From Dryomyza anilis (taxonomy: Eukaryota; Arthropoda; Insecta; Diptera; Dryomyzidae), in NCBI GenBank assembly GCA_951804985.1, contig OX638130.1:1-64000 (forward strand): a stretch of 64,000 bases of DNA, in the 5' to 3' direction. Every line of letters begins with the position of its first letter. The first letter of the stretch is position 1. Of the stretch, positions 50,762-62,480 are shown piece after piece. Under the pieces are notes generated by a model. It was given only the letters and a program-made list of their open reading frames with translations, had not been told where the DNA came from and did not search any database. The position numbers were made by a program, and so were the translations under genes.

Positions 50762-53506
50762 TATAGGCTTTCTACCTGTAACAAGTTAGATGCCCTATCT
50801 GATTCGATCTCAAATATATTGGAACAGTTTCCAGGCAGTGAAATTGTTGTTGCTGGTGACTTTAATGTGCACAACGCCACTTGGTTGAGCCACTCGGGTC
50901 TATCAACACAGGAGGGTTGTTATGTTGAGCTGTTTGCCGAGTGCAATCAACTCACTCAATTGGTGAAGGAACCGACGTACCTCCCACGCGTCAGTGGGCA
51001 GAGCCAAAAAGTCTTAGACCTTTTTCTGACTTCGCATCATGAAAAATATGATGTAAAAGTCCTTGCACCTCTTGGTAATTCCGACCACTGTATTGTTTCC
51101 GCTGCGTTTTCGTATTCTAGTTTATGCGCCTCTGCGATTAAAGCCCTGAAGAGGACTGTATGGCTTTACGAAAAAGCAAATTGGGATGCGTTAAATGATT
51201 TTTATCGCAACTTTAATTGGAAATTGTGTTTCGCAGATAGAGACATAAATGCCGCGGCCTTAATGGTACAAATTATTATTTTATTGGGTATGCGGTCCTT
51301 CATACCTTCTAAAAAGATTAGCATTAAACCCAAGGACCACTCTTGGTTTAATGAGACTTGCAGGATTGCAGTCAGGTCGAAAGAGGAAGCCTTTCAGAAT
51401 TGGCGTTCTAATAAGAATGCTGATACTGAAAGACTTCGCATACAGGATAGGAATCGCTGTAATGCCGTGATCGCGCGTGAAAAGTTTCTACACGAACAAA
51501 ACGCGCGCAAAAAGGTCCTACTCTACCATAGAGGTAGTAAACATTTCTGGTCATTTGTTAAAAGGGTGAAGAATCAGACGACATCGTCTACTCCAACCCT
51601 TGTTATGAATGGCTAGACCTTCACTGACCCGGTTGATAAAGCTAATCTCTTGGAAGAATTATTTGCAAATAATTCAACGCTCCCAGTTAGCAATCAACCA
51701 CTGCCCGTAGTTGAATATGTTTCTTCTGCAATGCCGGAGATACATTTTCGAACTCGGGCAGTTAAAAAGGTTTTAGCAAATCTCAATATTAACAAAGCCT
51801 CCGGGCCAGATGGCATATCTGCCCATGTGTTGAAGATGTGTGCGTCAACGCTGGCTTGTCCATTGCATAACCTTTTCAACATCTCCTACACGACAGGAGT
51901 TTTTCCATCATGTTGGAAGGTTGCCAATGTTCAGCCAGTTCCGAAAAAGGGCGAAACTACGAACCCTGCTAATTACCGACCCATTGCAATATGCTCTGCG
52001 CTATCCAAGGTAATGGAAAGCGTAATAAACTTCCACCTTGTGAACTATCTGGAGCGAAACGAATTACTTAGTGACCGGCAATATGGTTTCCGTAGGACAA
52101 GATCCACCGGTGCCTTGATGGCGGTCCTCTCCGAAAAGTGAAATAATTGTATTCACCTTTTCGGGGAGAGTAAGGTGGTTGCTCTTGATATTTCCAAGGC
52201 TTTTGATCGAGTGTGGCATGATGCCCTCGTATCAAAACTTATTGCATATGGTGTCGGTAATTCTTTTACTCGATGGATATGGAGTTTTCTCCAGGGTCGT
52301 TCAATACGAGTTGCGATGGATGGTGTTTTCTCAGAACAACATTTCATCAATTCTGGAGTTCCGCAGGATTCCGTCCTATCCCCGTCCCTATTTCTGGTAT
52401 TTATCAATGACCTTCTGTCATTGACTCAGAACCCAACTCATTCCTTTGCAGATGACAGTAACATTTGTCATTCATATTCGTTCAACAAGCGCCCCAACTC
52501 TTTGGAGATTGAGAGTAAAAGACGCACTATGAATGACACACTCAATAATGACCTTAAATCAATCTCCGAGTGGGGTCTTGCTAATAGAGTGGATTTTAAT
52601 GCAAGCAAGACCCAATGTTGTCTTTTATCTCACAAAAGAATGGATTCACCCCTCCCTCCCCTCAATATGGACTCTGTCGATATTGCGCAGTCAGCTGCTC
52701 TTGACGTTCTGGGCATATCAATTCAATGTGACCTCCGTTGGAATGATCACATATTTGATGTGTCGAAAGAAGCGGCCAAGTGCCTGGGTTTTCTGAAACG
52801 GTGAAAGACATACTTCACTCCCGCTGACTTGCGCATTGTCTACACAACCTATATTCGGCCTAAGATGGAATACAATTCGCACATATGGGCAGGGGCTTCA
52901 AAATCTTCTTTGGAGTTCCTGGATCGAATCCAACAACGTGCAATATATTTAATAGGGGATAAAAATATTTCATCCTCTATTGGTTCTCTTGAGCACCGAA
53001 GGACCGTAGGGTGTGTAAGCCTGTTTTATAGGTATTACAATGGTAAGTGTTCGAGGGAAATACATGGCCTGATTCCACCAGGTCGTGTATTCTCTCGTTC
53101 TACTCGGGCATCGAACCAAGCCCACACCTTCGTAGTCCACTCGGTTCTCAACAGAACTACGCATTACAGAGATAATTCGTTCTTCAGCCGCACGATACGT
53201 TTGTGGAACAATCTCCGTCTGTTTTTCCCGACATTTTTAATATTGGGAAATTTAAAACAAGTATCCACCGACACTAGTCCATCTTTCCTCCTCCCCTTCT
53301 TCAGTCGCACGATACGTTTGTGGAACAATCTCCGTCTGTTTTTCCCGACATTTTTAATATTGGGAAATTTAAAACAAGTATCCACCGACACTACTCCATC
53401 TTTCCTCCTCCCCTTAACATATAATCCTTTCTTATGATCAACACTGTGCATTGCATGAATAGGGGGCATCCCCTGAGCGTTGGTTAATTTGTAAAAAAAA
53501 AAAAAG
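50762..53506 (+). pseudogene. 5'-truncated non-LTR retrotransposon (endonuclease-reverse transcriptase), three in-frame stops
   Basis: Relic of a LINE that copies itself by target-primed reverse transcription. The frame is open upstream to the array junction, so the L at 50819 is not a true start. In order it shows an AP-endonuclease part (AGDFNVHN at about 50852, then SDHCIV); reverse transcriptase motifs NKASGPDGIS, NYRPIAICSALSKVME and RQYGFRRTRST; ALDISKAFDRVWH (motif A); GVPQDSVLSPSLF (motif B, Gly to Asp at 52367-52369); FADD at 52445-52456 (motif C); NASKTQC; LGISIQCDLRWNDHI; a thumb-like MEYNSHIWAG; and a C-terminal SRTIRLWNNL. Stops are TAG 51614, TGA 52139 and TGA 52802; the reading frame is the same throughout, with no frameshift seen. 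The 3' end has an A-run (about 53493-53505). A CR1/L2/Jockey-group clade is likely but unresolved. Confidence 0.9.
53180..53413 (+). repeat. 117-bp in-frame duplication at the LINE C-terminus
   Basis: A 39-codon unit (FFSRTIRLWNNL ... TDTSPSFLLP) is repeated in tandem with two or three base changes (AGCCGC/AGTCGC, ACTAGT/ACTACT). Both copies are in frame, so the C-terminal motif occurs twice. Confidence 0.95.
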
Positions 53507-54957
53507 TGAACGAAAATATTTAAATAAATCGTTTAAATAATGTTTACTTTGCATTTGTTGTTTGTTCGCCAACTCATCGCAATATGTTCATTTACAAATG
53601 TAGTTCTTACGTCCCTGTTTTACATATCCAGGCGGCCCAATTGACTGCAACGCCAAACAATAGGGGTTTGTTTTGCACAACTCTTGCTTTACCATGTGCA
53701 CACTTGCGCCAATTTCTCAATTAATTTCACGATTAATCGCCTTTATTATCTAGTTCGCAATGTTTTTTTCATTTCTTAAAATTAAAATTGATAAAGAAAT
53801 TTTAGATTTTCACAAAATTACAAAGTAAACAAATTGCCGATGCACCAGCGCAAAGATAACAACGAAAGTTAGCAAAAATGAGAAAATGAACAGTGTGTTT
53901 CAGAGACCTAAAAAATTGCATTTTAAATACATGTAATATGCATTTTAGAGCCTTGTACTAACATTAGCTAAATTAAATTAGTACTAAAATTTTATTTATG
54001 TTATTATTATTATTTATAATACTCCAATTTTTATTAATATTATAATTCTTTTATTTTAGAAATTATTACCAATTTTGGTTATACCTACACTTGTTTAAAT
54101 AAGCAGCCGATACAATTTAGATAAGTTATGATCAAAATTAAAACATGTTTAGAATATAAGCAGAGGTTAGCAAACCACTGTTTAAGAAAGTTTCCTTTTG
54201 AGATTAGATAATGGGCCTTAGGGCCAGTTTTTCAGTGTTCGTTTAAACGTAGTTTAAACTCTGTTTAATTAATCTTCTCTTTAAATTAAACGTCGTTTAA
54301 TTTTGTTAGCAGTTTTTCAGTGATTGTTTAAAATGAACACAGACCAAAACAATACATATGGCACCACAGGCAAATGACAAAAAATTCTCTCGATTTTGAC
54401 TTCTGATAAATGTCATTCAAAATTAAATAAATAAAAAAATTGTTTCAGAAAAATAAAATTAATATATTTTTAAATTTAAACAAGTGATCGAGCAACAAAA
54501 GTGCACGTGAGATTTTTTATAATGAATAGTGTGCAAAAATACAAAAATTAATAATAATTTGTGAAAAAGCGCAGCGACAGAAAATAGTGAAAAGTGTTGT
54601 GAAAATAATTCATGTCAAAAACATTGAAAGTTTAAACGTAGTTTAAACCATCAGCATCGGTCGTTTAAACTAAGTTTAAACGACAGTTGAAGTTCACTGA
54701 AAAATTCAATTTTGATTTTAAACGAAGTTTATACCACAAAGAAAGTTCAACTAGCACTGAAAAACTGGCCCTTAATGGGTATAAATATTTTAAACTTTAT
54801 AATAATTAAAAAAATATTCCACCGCTTTCACAGGAATAAAACCCTGTATCAAACGAATACTGCGCAGCAACTCAGTCACTGCACCACAGTCAATTGAATT
54901 AATAACAGAGTATACTTTTAGGGTATATTTTTTTTTTGGTTAAATTAATACACACAC
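53507..54957 (+). repeat. Partial composite unit U5, left copy
   Basis: Resumes the unit at GTGAACGAAAATATTT, just downstream of where the minus-strand gene fragment's ATG block lies in other units. It holds segment X', AT-rich DNA, the Harbinger MITE, the tRNA-like SINE head (54820-54893) and the start of the 263-bp repeat. It has private variants, such as GCAGCCGATACAATTTAG where U1-U4 have about 10 more bases. Confidence 0.85.
54221..54771. mobile_element. PIF/Harbinger-type MITE, U5 left copy
   Basis: TTA-flanked; one mismatch between the ends (CAGTGTTCG on the left). Contains an extra GTTTAAACGTAGTTTAAACC block. Confidence 0.85.
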
Positions 54958-56413
54958 TGGAGCGAAACGAATTACTTAGTGACCGGCAATATGGTTTCCG
55001 TAGGACAAGATCTACCGGTGCCTTGATGGCGGTCCTCTCCGAAAAGTGAAATAATTGTATTCACCTTTTCGGGGAGAGTAAGGTGGTTGCTCTTGATATT
55101 TCCAAGGCTTTTGATCGAGTGTGGCATGATGCCCTCGTATCAAAACTTATTGCATATGGTGTCGGTAATTCTTTTACTCGATGGATATGGAGTTTTCTCC
55201 AGGGTCGTTCAATACGAGTTGCGATGGATGGTGTTTTCTCAGAACAACATTTCATCAATTCTGGAGTTCCGCAGGATTCCGTCCTATCCCCGTCCCTATT
55301 TCTGGTATTTATCAATGACCTTCTGTCATTGACTCAGAACCCAACTCATTCCTTTGCAGATGACAGTAACATTTGTCATTCATATTCGTTCAACAAGCGC
55401 CCCAACTCTTTGGAGATTGAGAGTAAAAGACGCACTATGAATGACACACTCAATAATGACCTTAAATCAATCTCCGAGTGGGGTCTTGCTAATAGAGTGG
55501 ATTTTAATGCAAGCAAGACCCAATGTTGTCTTTTATCTCACAAAAGAATGGATTCACCCCTCCCTCCCCTCAATATGGACTCTGTCGATATTGCGCAGTC
55601 AGCTGCTCTTGACGTTCTGGGCATATCAATTCAATGTGACCTCCGTTGGAATGATCACATATTTGATGTGTCGAAAGAAGCGGCCAAGTGCCTGGGTTTT
55701 CTGAAACGGTGAAAGACATACTTCACTCCCGCTGACTTGCGCATTGTCTACACAACCTATATTCGGCCTAAGATGGAATACAATTCGCACATATGGGCAG
55801 GGGCTTCAAAATCTTCTTTGGAGTTCCTGGATCGAATCCAACAACGTGCAATATATTTAATAGGGGATAAAAATATTTCATCCTCTATTGGTTCTCTTGA
55901 GCACCGAAGGACCGTAGGGTGTGTAAGCCTGTTTTATAGGTATTACAATGGTAAGTGTTCGAGGGAAATACATGGCCTGATTCCACCAGGTCGTGTATTC
56001 TCTCGTTCTACTCGGGCATCGAACCAAGCCCACACCTTCGTAGTCCACTCGGTTCTCAACAGAACTACGCATTACAGAGATAATTCGTTCTTCAGCCGCA
56101 CGATACGTTTGTGGAACAATCTCCGTCTGTTTTTCCCGACATTTTTAATATTGGGAAATTTAAAACAAGTATCCACCGACACTAGTCCATCTTTCCTCCT
56201 CCCCTTCTTCAGTCGCACGATACGTTTGTGGAACAATCTCCGTCTGTTTTTCCCGACATTTTTAATATTGGGAAATTTAAAACAAGTATCCACCGACACT
56301 ACTCCATCTTTCCTCCTCCCCTTAACATATAATCCTTTCTTATGATCAACACTGTGCATTGCATGAATAGGGGGCATCCCCTGAGCGTTGGTTAATTTGT
56401 AAAAAAAAAAAAA
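54958..56413 (+). pseudogene. LINE reverse transcriptase fragment, duplicated copy
   Basis: Starts within the RT domain just before the RQYGFRRTRST motif and runs through FADD to the A-run. It arose by the segmental duplication and not by a second retrotransposition: its 5' edge is the duplication breakpoint and it shares every inactivating change. Confidence 0.9.
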
Positions 56414-57128
56414 GTGAACGAAAATATTTAAATAAATCGTTTAAATAATGTTTACTTTGCATTTGTTGTTTGTTCGCCAACTCATCGCAATATGTTCATT
56501 TACAAATGTAGTTCTTACGTCCCTGTTTTACATATCCAGGCGGCCCAATTGACTGCAACGCCAAACAATAGGGGTTTGTTTTGCACAACTCTTGATTTAC
56601 CATGTGCACACTTGCGCCAATTTCTCAATTAATTTCACGATTAATCGCCTTTATTATCTAGTTCGCAATGTTTTTTTCATTTCTTAAAATTAAAATTGAT
56701 AAAGAAATTTTAGATTTTCACAAAATTACAAAGTAAACAAATTGCCGATGCACCAGCGCAAAGATAACAACGAAAGTTAGCAAAAATGAGAAAATGAACA
56801 GTGTGTTTCAGAGACCTAAAAAATTGCATTTTAAATACATGTAATATGCATTTTAGAGCCTTGTACTAACATTAGCTAAATTAAATTAGTACTAAAATTT
56901 TATTTATGTTATTATTATTATTTATAATACTCCAATTTTTATTAATATTATAATTCTTTTATTTTAGAAATTATTACCAATTTTGGTTATACCTACACTT
57001 GTTTAAATAAGCAGCCGATACAATTTAGATAAGTTATGATCAAAATTAAAACATGTTTAGAATATAAGCAGAGGTTAGCAAACCACTGTTTAAGAAAGTT
57101 TCCTTTTGAGATTAGATAATGGGCCTTA

Positions 57129-57679
57129 GGGCCAGTTTTTCAGTGTTCGTTTAAACGTAGTTTAAACTCTGTTTAATTAATCTTCTCTTTAAATTAAACG
57201 TCGTTTAATTTTGTTAGCAGTTTTTCAGTGATTGTTTAAAATGAACACAGACCAAAACAATACATATGGCACCACAGGCAAATGACAAAAAATTCTCTCG
57301 ATTTTGACTTCTGATAAATGTCATTCAAAATTAAATAAATAAAAAAATTGTTTCAGAAAAATAAAATTAATATATTTTTAAATTTAAACAAGTGATCGAG
57401 CAACAAAAGTGCACGTGAGATTTTTTATAATGAATAGTGTGCAAAAATACAAAAATTAATAATAATTTGTGAAAAAGCGCAGCGACAGAAAATAGTGAAA
57501 AGTGTTGTGAAAATAATTCATGTCAAAAACATTGAAAGTTTAAACGTAGTTTAAACCATCAGCATCGGTCGTTTAAACTAAGTTTAAACGACAGTTGAAG
57601 TTCACTGAAAAATTCAATTTTGATTTTAAACGAAGTTTATACCACAAAGAAAGTTCAACTAGCACTGAAAAACTGGCCC
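57129..57679. mobile_element. PIF/Harbinger-type MITE, U5 right copy
   Basis: Duplicate of the 54221-54771 copy. Confidence 0.85.
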
Positions 57680-57727
57680 TTAATGGGTATAAATATTTTA
57701 AACTTTATAATAATTAAAAAAATATTC

Positions 57728-57801
57728 CACCGCTTTCACAGGAATAAAACCCTGTATCAAACGAATACTGCGCAGCAACTCAGTCACTGCACCACAGTCA
57801 A
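57728..57801 (-). mobile_element. tRNA-derived SINE head, U5 right copy
   Basis: As in U1 with two or three substitutions (CCGCTTTCAC, AATAAAACCC), which weaken box B. Confidence 0.55.
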
Positions 57802-57819
57802 TTGAATTAATAACAGAGT

Positions 57820-58265
57820 ATACTTTTAGGGTATATTTTTTTTTTGGTTAAATTAATACACACACCAAAATCAAATTACTTGAGTAACGTGGAGTTTAAA
57901 ACAAAATTAACATTCTTTTGAAATAGCATTATTTACATGAATTATAATGCTAAATGGTCCCCATATCTCACCTAGGGCGTACATACATTTCACGTACCAA
58001 TCCATTAACTTGAACCAGAGTAATCATGATAAATCTCGAGAATATCTGAATAACACAACAATACGAACATCTTGGAAAAAACAGTGTATACTTTTAGGAT
58101 GTAATTGTTTTTATTTAACTAATACACACACCAAAAACCAAAAATTACTTTAATAACGTTGAGTTGAAAACAAAACTAACATATTTTGAAATAAGTGCCC
58201 ATATTTCAGGTAGGGCGTACATACATTTCACGTACCAAAATATTAACTAGAACCAGAGAAATAGT
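57820..58265. repeat. 263-bp degenerate tandem repeat, two copies, U5
   Basis: Same pair as in U1. The second copy keeps the full ending ACCAAAATATTAACTAGAACC that U1 and U2 have lost. Confidence 0.8.
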
Positions 58266-58469
58266 TGATAAATAAAAAAAAATAATTTTGCCGAATAACA
58301 AAAACTAACAGCCTTATGCTGTATGTCGTCGATCGAAAATCGTCCAGAATTTGTCTGACTTTCGTGTGAGAAAGTTTTTTGTATGCTGTATAGCACAGCG
58401 TCTCACAATGTGACGACACAATGTAAGAAATCAAATTGTGCGTATGCTGTATGTCGCCAACGAACAATT

Positions 58470-59131
58470 CCGACGATAGCTTCCTAGCTATGATGATACG
58501 CTGCCCGCACAGAAGACAGTCGTAAAGAGCAACGAACAGTCTATCGTGACACAAGTATCGGCCGACAAGTACTTTACGCTAAAGGTCCGTGAAAGGAATA
58601 CCGAGGTTTCCAAGGGTGCAGTTTTCAAGCTACAGGTAAAGTTCCAGCAACTACGATCGCCCATTTCAATTATGCGCAACTTAATCATTTATTGCATACG
58701 AGTACGAATGCCGCCCGAATACAACGCCGAATTGATCGACATGGAGTCGCTGCTCACTATTCGCGTGCTGGGCGATGATAAGCAATTTGATGGTATTTAC
58801 AAGGTGCAACTGAAGGCAAAGTCTTTTCCACGGCGCGGCAGTGGCTGAAAAATAACCGGCCACTGAAGGAAGTTTTGTCGCTACATGCAATGCTAAGGGA
58901 TGGCGACGAGTGGATGAACGCAAGCTCGATCATCTTGACAACATAAATCTGCGTCTGCTGGCGACCACAGAATTATTTTTTAACAGCACTGCCAAGTCGA
59001 TGCCCTGCGAGTTGCTGGACAATGAGCAGAAATTGAATGACATGGTTGCGCTGGGCATCAAGTTCTGGTCGAAAAGCATCACTGATGATACTCGGGTGTA
59101 CATCACTAATGTACTTACGTAAGTTGAGGTT
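58470..59131 (+). pseudogene. Broken gene fragment (plus strand), U5, 3' deleted
   Basis: Shows the same frames (SADKYFTLKVRERNTEV onward) and the same two frameshifts as U1, so these breaks predate the amplification. About 230 bp at its 3' end is deleted: TCGACTACA runs directly into TTCAATAACG. Confidence 0.55.
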
Positions 59132-59369
59132 TTCATATCGACTACATTCAATAACGAAAAGTATCCCAAACTTTCGATTTCATTTTAAAAACTGGTGTTA
59201 AAAATTCAAAGTAATTGTTGAATATTGAACTATTTACGTGAACTGAATGCATATACAGCTATTTCAAAAATAATAGCAAGAATTCACATCTTTTTAGAAG
59301 TGTTGCTGAATTGGAATTATGCCATTGCAATGTCGTGTTATTTTGACATATTTAAAATTTTTTTTTTTA

Positions 59370-60955
59370 TTATTTATAATTTATAATTTATAATTTATAA
59401 TTTATAATTTATAATTTATAATTTATAATTTATAATTTATAATTTATAATTTATAATTTATAATTTATAATTTATAATTTATAATTTATAATTTATAATT
59501 TATAATTTATAATTTATAATTTATAATTTATAATTTATAATTTATAATTTATAATTTATAATTTATAATTTATAATTTATAATTTATAATTTATAATTTA
59601 TAATTTATAATTTATAATTTATAATTTATAATTTATAATTTATAATTTATAATTTATAATTTATAATTTATAATTTATAATTTATAATTTATAATTTATA
59701 ATTTATAATTTATAATTTATAATTTATAATTTATAATTTATAATTTATAATTTATAATTTATAATTTATAATTTATAATTTATAATTTATAATTTATAAT
59801 TTATAATTTATAATTTATAATTTATAATTTATAATTTATAATTTATAATTTATAATTTATAATTTATAATTTATAATTTATAATTTATAATTTATAATTT
59901 ATAATTTATAATTTATAATTTATAATTTATAATTTATAATTTATAATTTATAATTTATAATTTATAATTTATAATTTATAATTTATAATTTATAATTTAT
60001 AATTTATAATTTATAATTTATAATTTATAATTTATAATTTATAATTTATAATTTATAATTTATAATTTATAATTTATAATTTATAATTTATAATTTATAA
60101 TTTATAATTTATAATTTATAATTTATAATTTATAATTTATAATTTATAATTTATAATTTATAATTTATAATTTATAATTTATAATTTATAATTTATAATT
60201 TATAATTTATAATTTATAATTTATAATTTATAATTTATAATTTATAATTTATAATTTATAATTTATAATTTATAATTTATAATTTATAATTTATAATTTA
60301 TAATTTATAATTTATAATTTATAATTTATAATTTATAATTTATAATTTATAATTTATAATTTATAATTTATAATTTATAATTTATAATTTATAATTTATA
60401 ATTTATAATTTATAATTTATAATTTATAATTTATAATTTATAATTTATAATTTATAATTTATAATTTATAATTTATAATTTATAATTTATAATTTATAAT
60501 TTATAATTTATAATTTATAATTTATAATTTATAATTTATAATTTATAATTTATAATTTATAATTTATAATTTATAATTTATAATTTATAATTTATAATTT
60601 ATAATTTATAATTTATAATTTATAATTTATAATTTATAATTTATAATTTATAATTTATAATTTATAATTTATAATTTATAATTTATAATTTATAATTTAT
60701 AATTTATAATTTATAATTTATAATTTATAATTTATAATTTATAATTTATAATTTATAATTTATAATTTATAATTTATAATTTATAATTTATAATTTATAA
60801 TTTATAATTTATAATTTATAATTTATAATTTATAATTTATAATTTATAATTTATAATTTATAATTTATAATTTATAATTTATAATTTATAATTTATAATT
60901 TATAATTTATAATTTATAATTTATAATTTATAATTTATAATTTATAATTTATAAT
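59370..60955 (-). repeat. Heptamer array A6, about 226 copies
   Basis: (ATAATTT)n with a slightly different left edge (TTTTTATTATTTATAATTT). It ends abruptly at ATAATC, where a LINE fragment begins. Confidence 0.97.
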
Positions 60956-61262
60956 CAATTTGGTTGCGCGTGTTCTGATCGGGTGACCGCCACGTGGCCT
61001 TGTGAATATTGAGATGCTTTAATATAGTACTATTAATTACCATGTTTCGTGCTGCGGCGAAGTCGATCAGCCTCATTCCATTGTCGGAGGTGTTGTCGTG
61101 GAGGCTGAATTGTCCAATTGTCTGACCAAAGATATCCTCATGGCCCTCCTTGGCATTAAAGTCGCCAATTACGATTTTGATGTCGTGTCGGGGGCAGCGC
61201 TCATAGGCTTCGTCGAGGCGCAAATCATGAATCGTTATACGTTTGCGTAGGTTGTCATCGTG
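60956..61262 (-). pseudogene. LINE endonuclease fragment (craniofacial-development-protein-2-like)
   Basis: Minus-strand frame with LDEAYERCPRHDIKIVIGDF-NAKEG, then NGMRLIDFAAARNMVI and HKATWRSPDQNTRNQIDY. This is the exonuclease-endonuclease-phosphatase domain of RTE-like insect LINEs that are often annotated as craniofacial development protein 2. It carries the GDFNAK motif and the WRSPD/NQIDY block. It is open on its 5' side only to about 61260 and is cut on its 3' side by array A6. A different LINE family from the one at 50762. Confidence 0.88.
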
Positions 61263-62160
61263 TGAAAAATATATATTTCTACAGAAACATTAATATAGTA
61301 AATTCATGTAAATCCGATATTAAAGCAATTTATGTTTAGATATCGTATAATAATATTTCAATCTGAACAAAATAATAATACAATTCAATTATAATGTAAT
61401 TAAATTTTATTCCTAACATTTATATTGTGATTTTGAATTACATTATAATTACATTCAAACATATTCAAACAAATTTTTCTATCCGTGTGGACATTTAGAT
61501 GGCGACTTTTAAGGTTGTGACTTGAATAGTGAATTATAGTTATTTTTTTTTACATTAAAAGAGGGATACAAATAATTTAAAATGAAAACTTTGTTACTTT
61601 ATAAGGCCCTATCATGACTGGCAAAGCGATTGTATTCGCTGTATTCGAAGTTTGTTAAAATAGCCGGCGAATATACAAATATGCATGGGTAAATAAGTAA
61701 AAGTAGTAGTCATTTTAGTCAAAGTTGAGGACAACCTGGAACGCTTGGTATATCTAACTGGCGTCAGCGCGCTTTAAACCAAATAGGGTGGAATTAGGTG
61801 CCAGGTCGAAATTATGGTGTTTTATTTTATATAGGGTAGTTTCGCAGCCAATTGAAACATCAAACCCTCACTTATGAAATTATTCGCATTTTTACTCAAT
61901 TTAATTTTTTTTTTTGTTTAATATTTTTTGTTAAATATTTTTTAAACAAAAATGCGATCGGAATTTCTCCTTTTTGAAATATTTTCTATAAATATTCAAT
62001 ACAAAACACATTCACCCGAAAATATTGCAAATACAATGGATTTCATATGGAGTACACAACCCTGGCAACTATCCAATTGAAAAAGTTAAAATTACCCACT
62101 TTTAGACATTATTTTTTTGCACAATTTAATTTTGCAAAATGCATCACTGGTATACTCTAC
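61263..62160. other. AT-rich DNA, nothing recognised
   Basis: No coding frame beyond chance and no clear repeat. A GC-richer phrase at 61605-61690 (CCCTATCATGACTGGCAAAG) has no partner that would make it an element end. Confidence 0.4.
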
Positions 62161-62480
62161 GAATTTATCGCTCTCTGCGCGGTCGCTGATCCATCAAGAG
62201 ATTTCTCTAAGGGAGCATAAAAACCAATATTAACAGAGACCGACACAGTTTAAAGAGACTCACAGTAGGATAATCAATAAATAAGGCCTTAAGAACAAAC
62301 ACAAGAAGTTACAAATATGGAATAAAAAAAGAGGCGTCACATATATTCGGCATTGTTGAAGCAACATGTTTAATATTTATTTGGCGTAATCGTCAAAGTA
62401 TCGTAAAAACATCATGGGGTCCTTACGTGCACGAACAAGGGATAATTAAATTCAGGACTTGGATCAATATTTGAGCTTTG
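62161..62480 (+). other. GC-richer island, possibly an LTR/leader remnant
   Basis: Contains TATCGCTCTCTGCGCGGTCG, GAGCATAAAAACC (TATA-like) and ACAGAGACCGACACAG. Further on, AATATTTATTTGGCGTAATCG loosely resembles the TTTGGCGCAGTCGG primer-binding junction of insect Gypsy-type LTR elements. No second LTR and no gag/pol frame lies in the window, so the LTR reading is weak. Confidence 0.2.

Larger units (their letters stand above)
52050..54957. repeat. 2,908-bp tandem duplication, left copy
   Basis: Covers the 3' part of the LINE from TGGAGCGAAACG and the composite-unit sequence up to AATACACACAC. The junction at 54957/54958 has at most one base of shared sequence. Confidence 0.96.
54958..57865. 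repeat. 2,908-bp tandem duplication, right copy
   Basis: Repeats 52050-54957. I noticed only two differences: CCACCGG to CTACCGG near 55014, and CTTGCTTTACC to CTTGATTTACC near 56595. Both LINE stop codons in the span (TGA at 55047 and 55710) and the 117-bp duplication are repeated. Confidence 0.96.
56414..60955 (+). repeat. Partial composite unit U5, right copy, with array A6
   Basis: Same as 53507-54957 up to 57865. It then continues through the 263-bp repeats and the plus-strand gene fragment to the last heptamer array. It carries many private substitutions against U1-U4 and so is the most diverged unit. Confidence 0.85.

Noticed and set aside
52139..52804. Stop-codon recoding (TGA read as Trp or Cys) in the LINE
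   Set aside because: Three different contexts, one of them TAG, no recoding element seen, and a catalytic-motif mutation in the same copy. Ordinary decay fits better.
53164..53469. Lys/Arg-rich minus-strand protein with an internal repeat
   Set aside because: Antisense shadow of the duplicated LINE C-terminal module.
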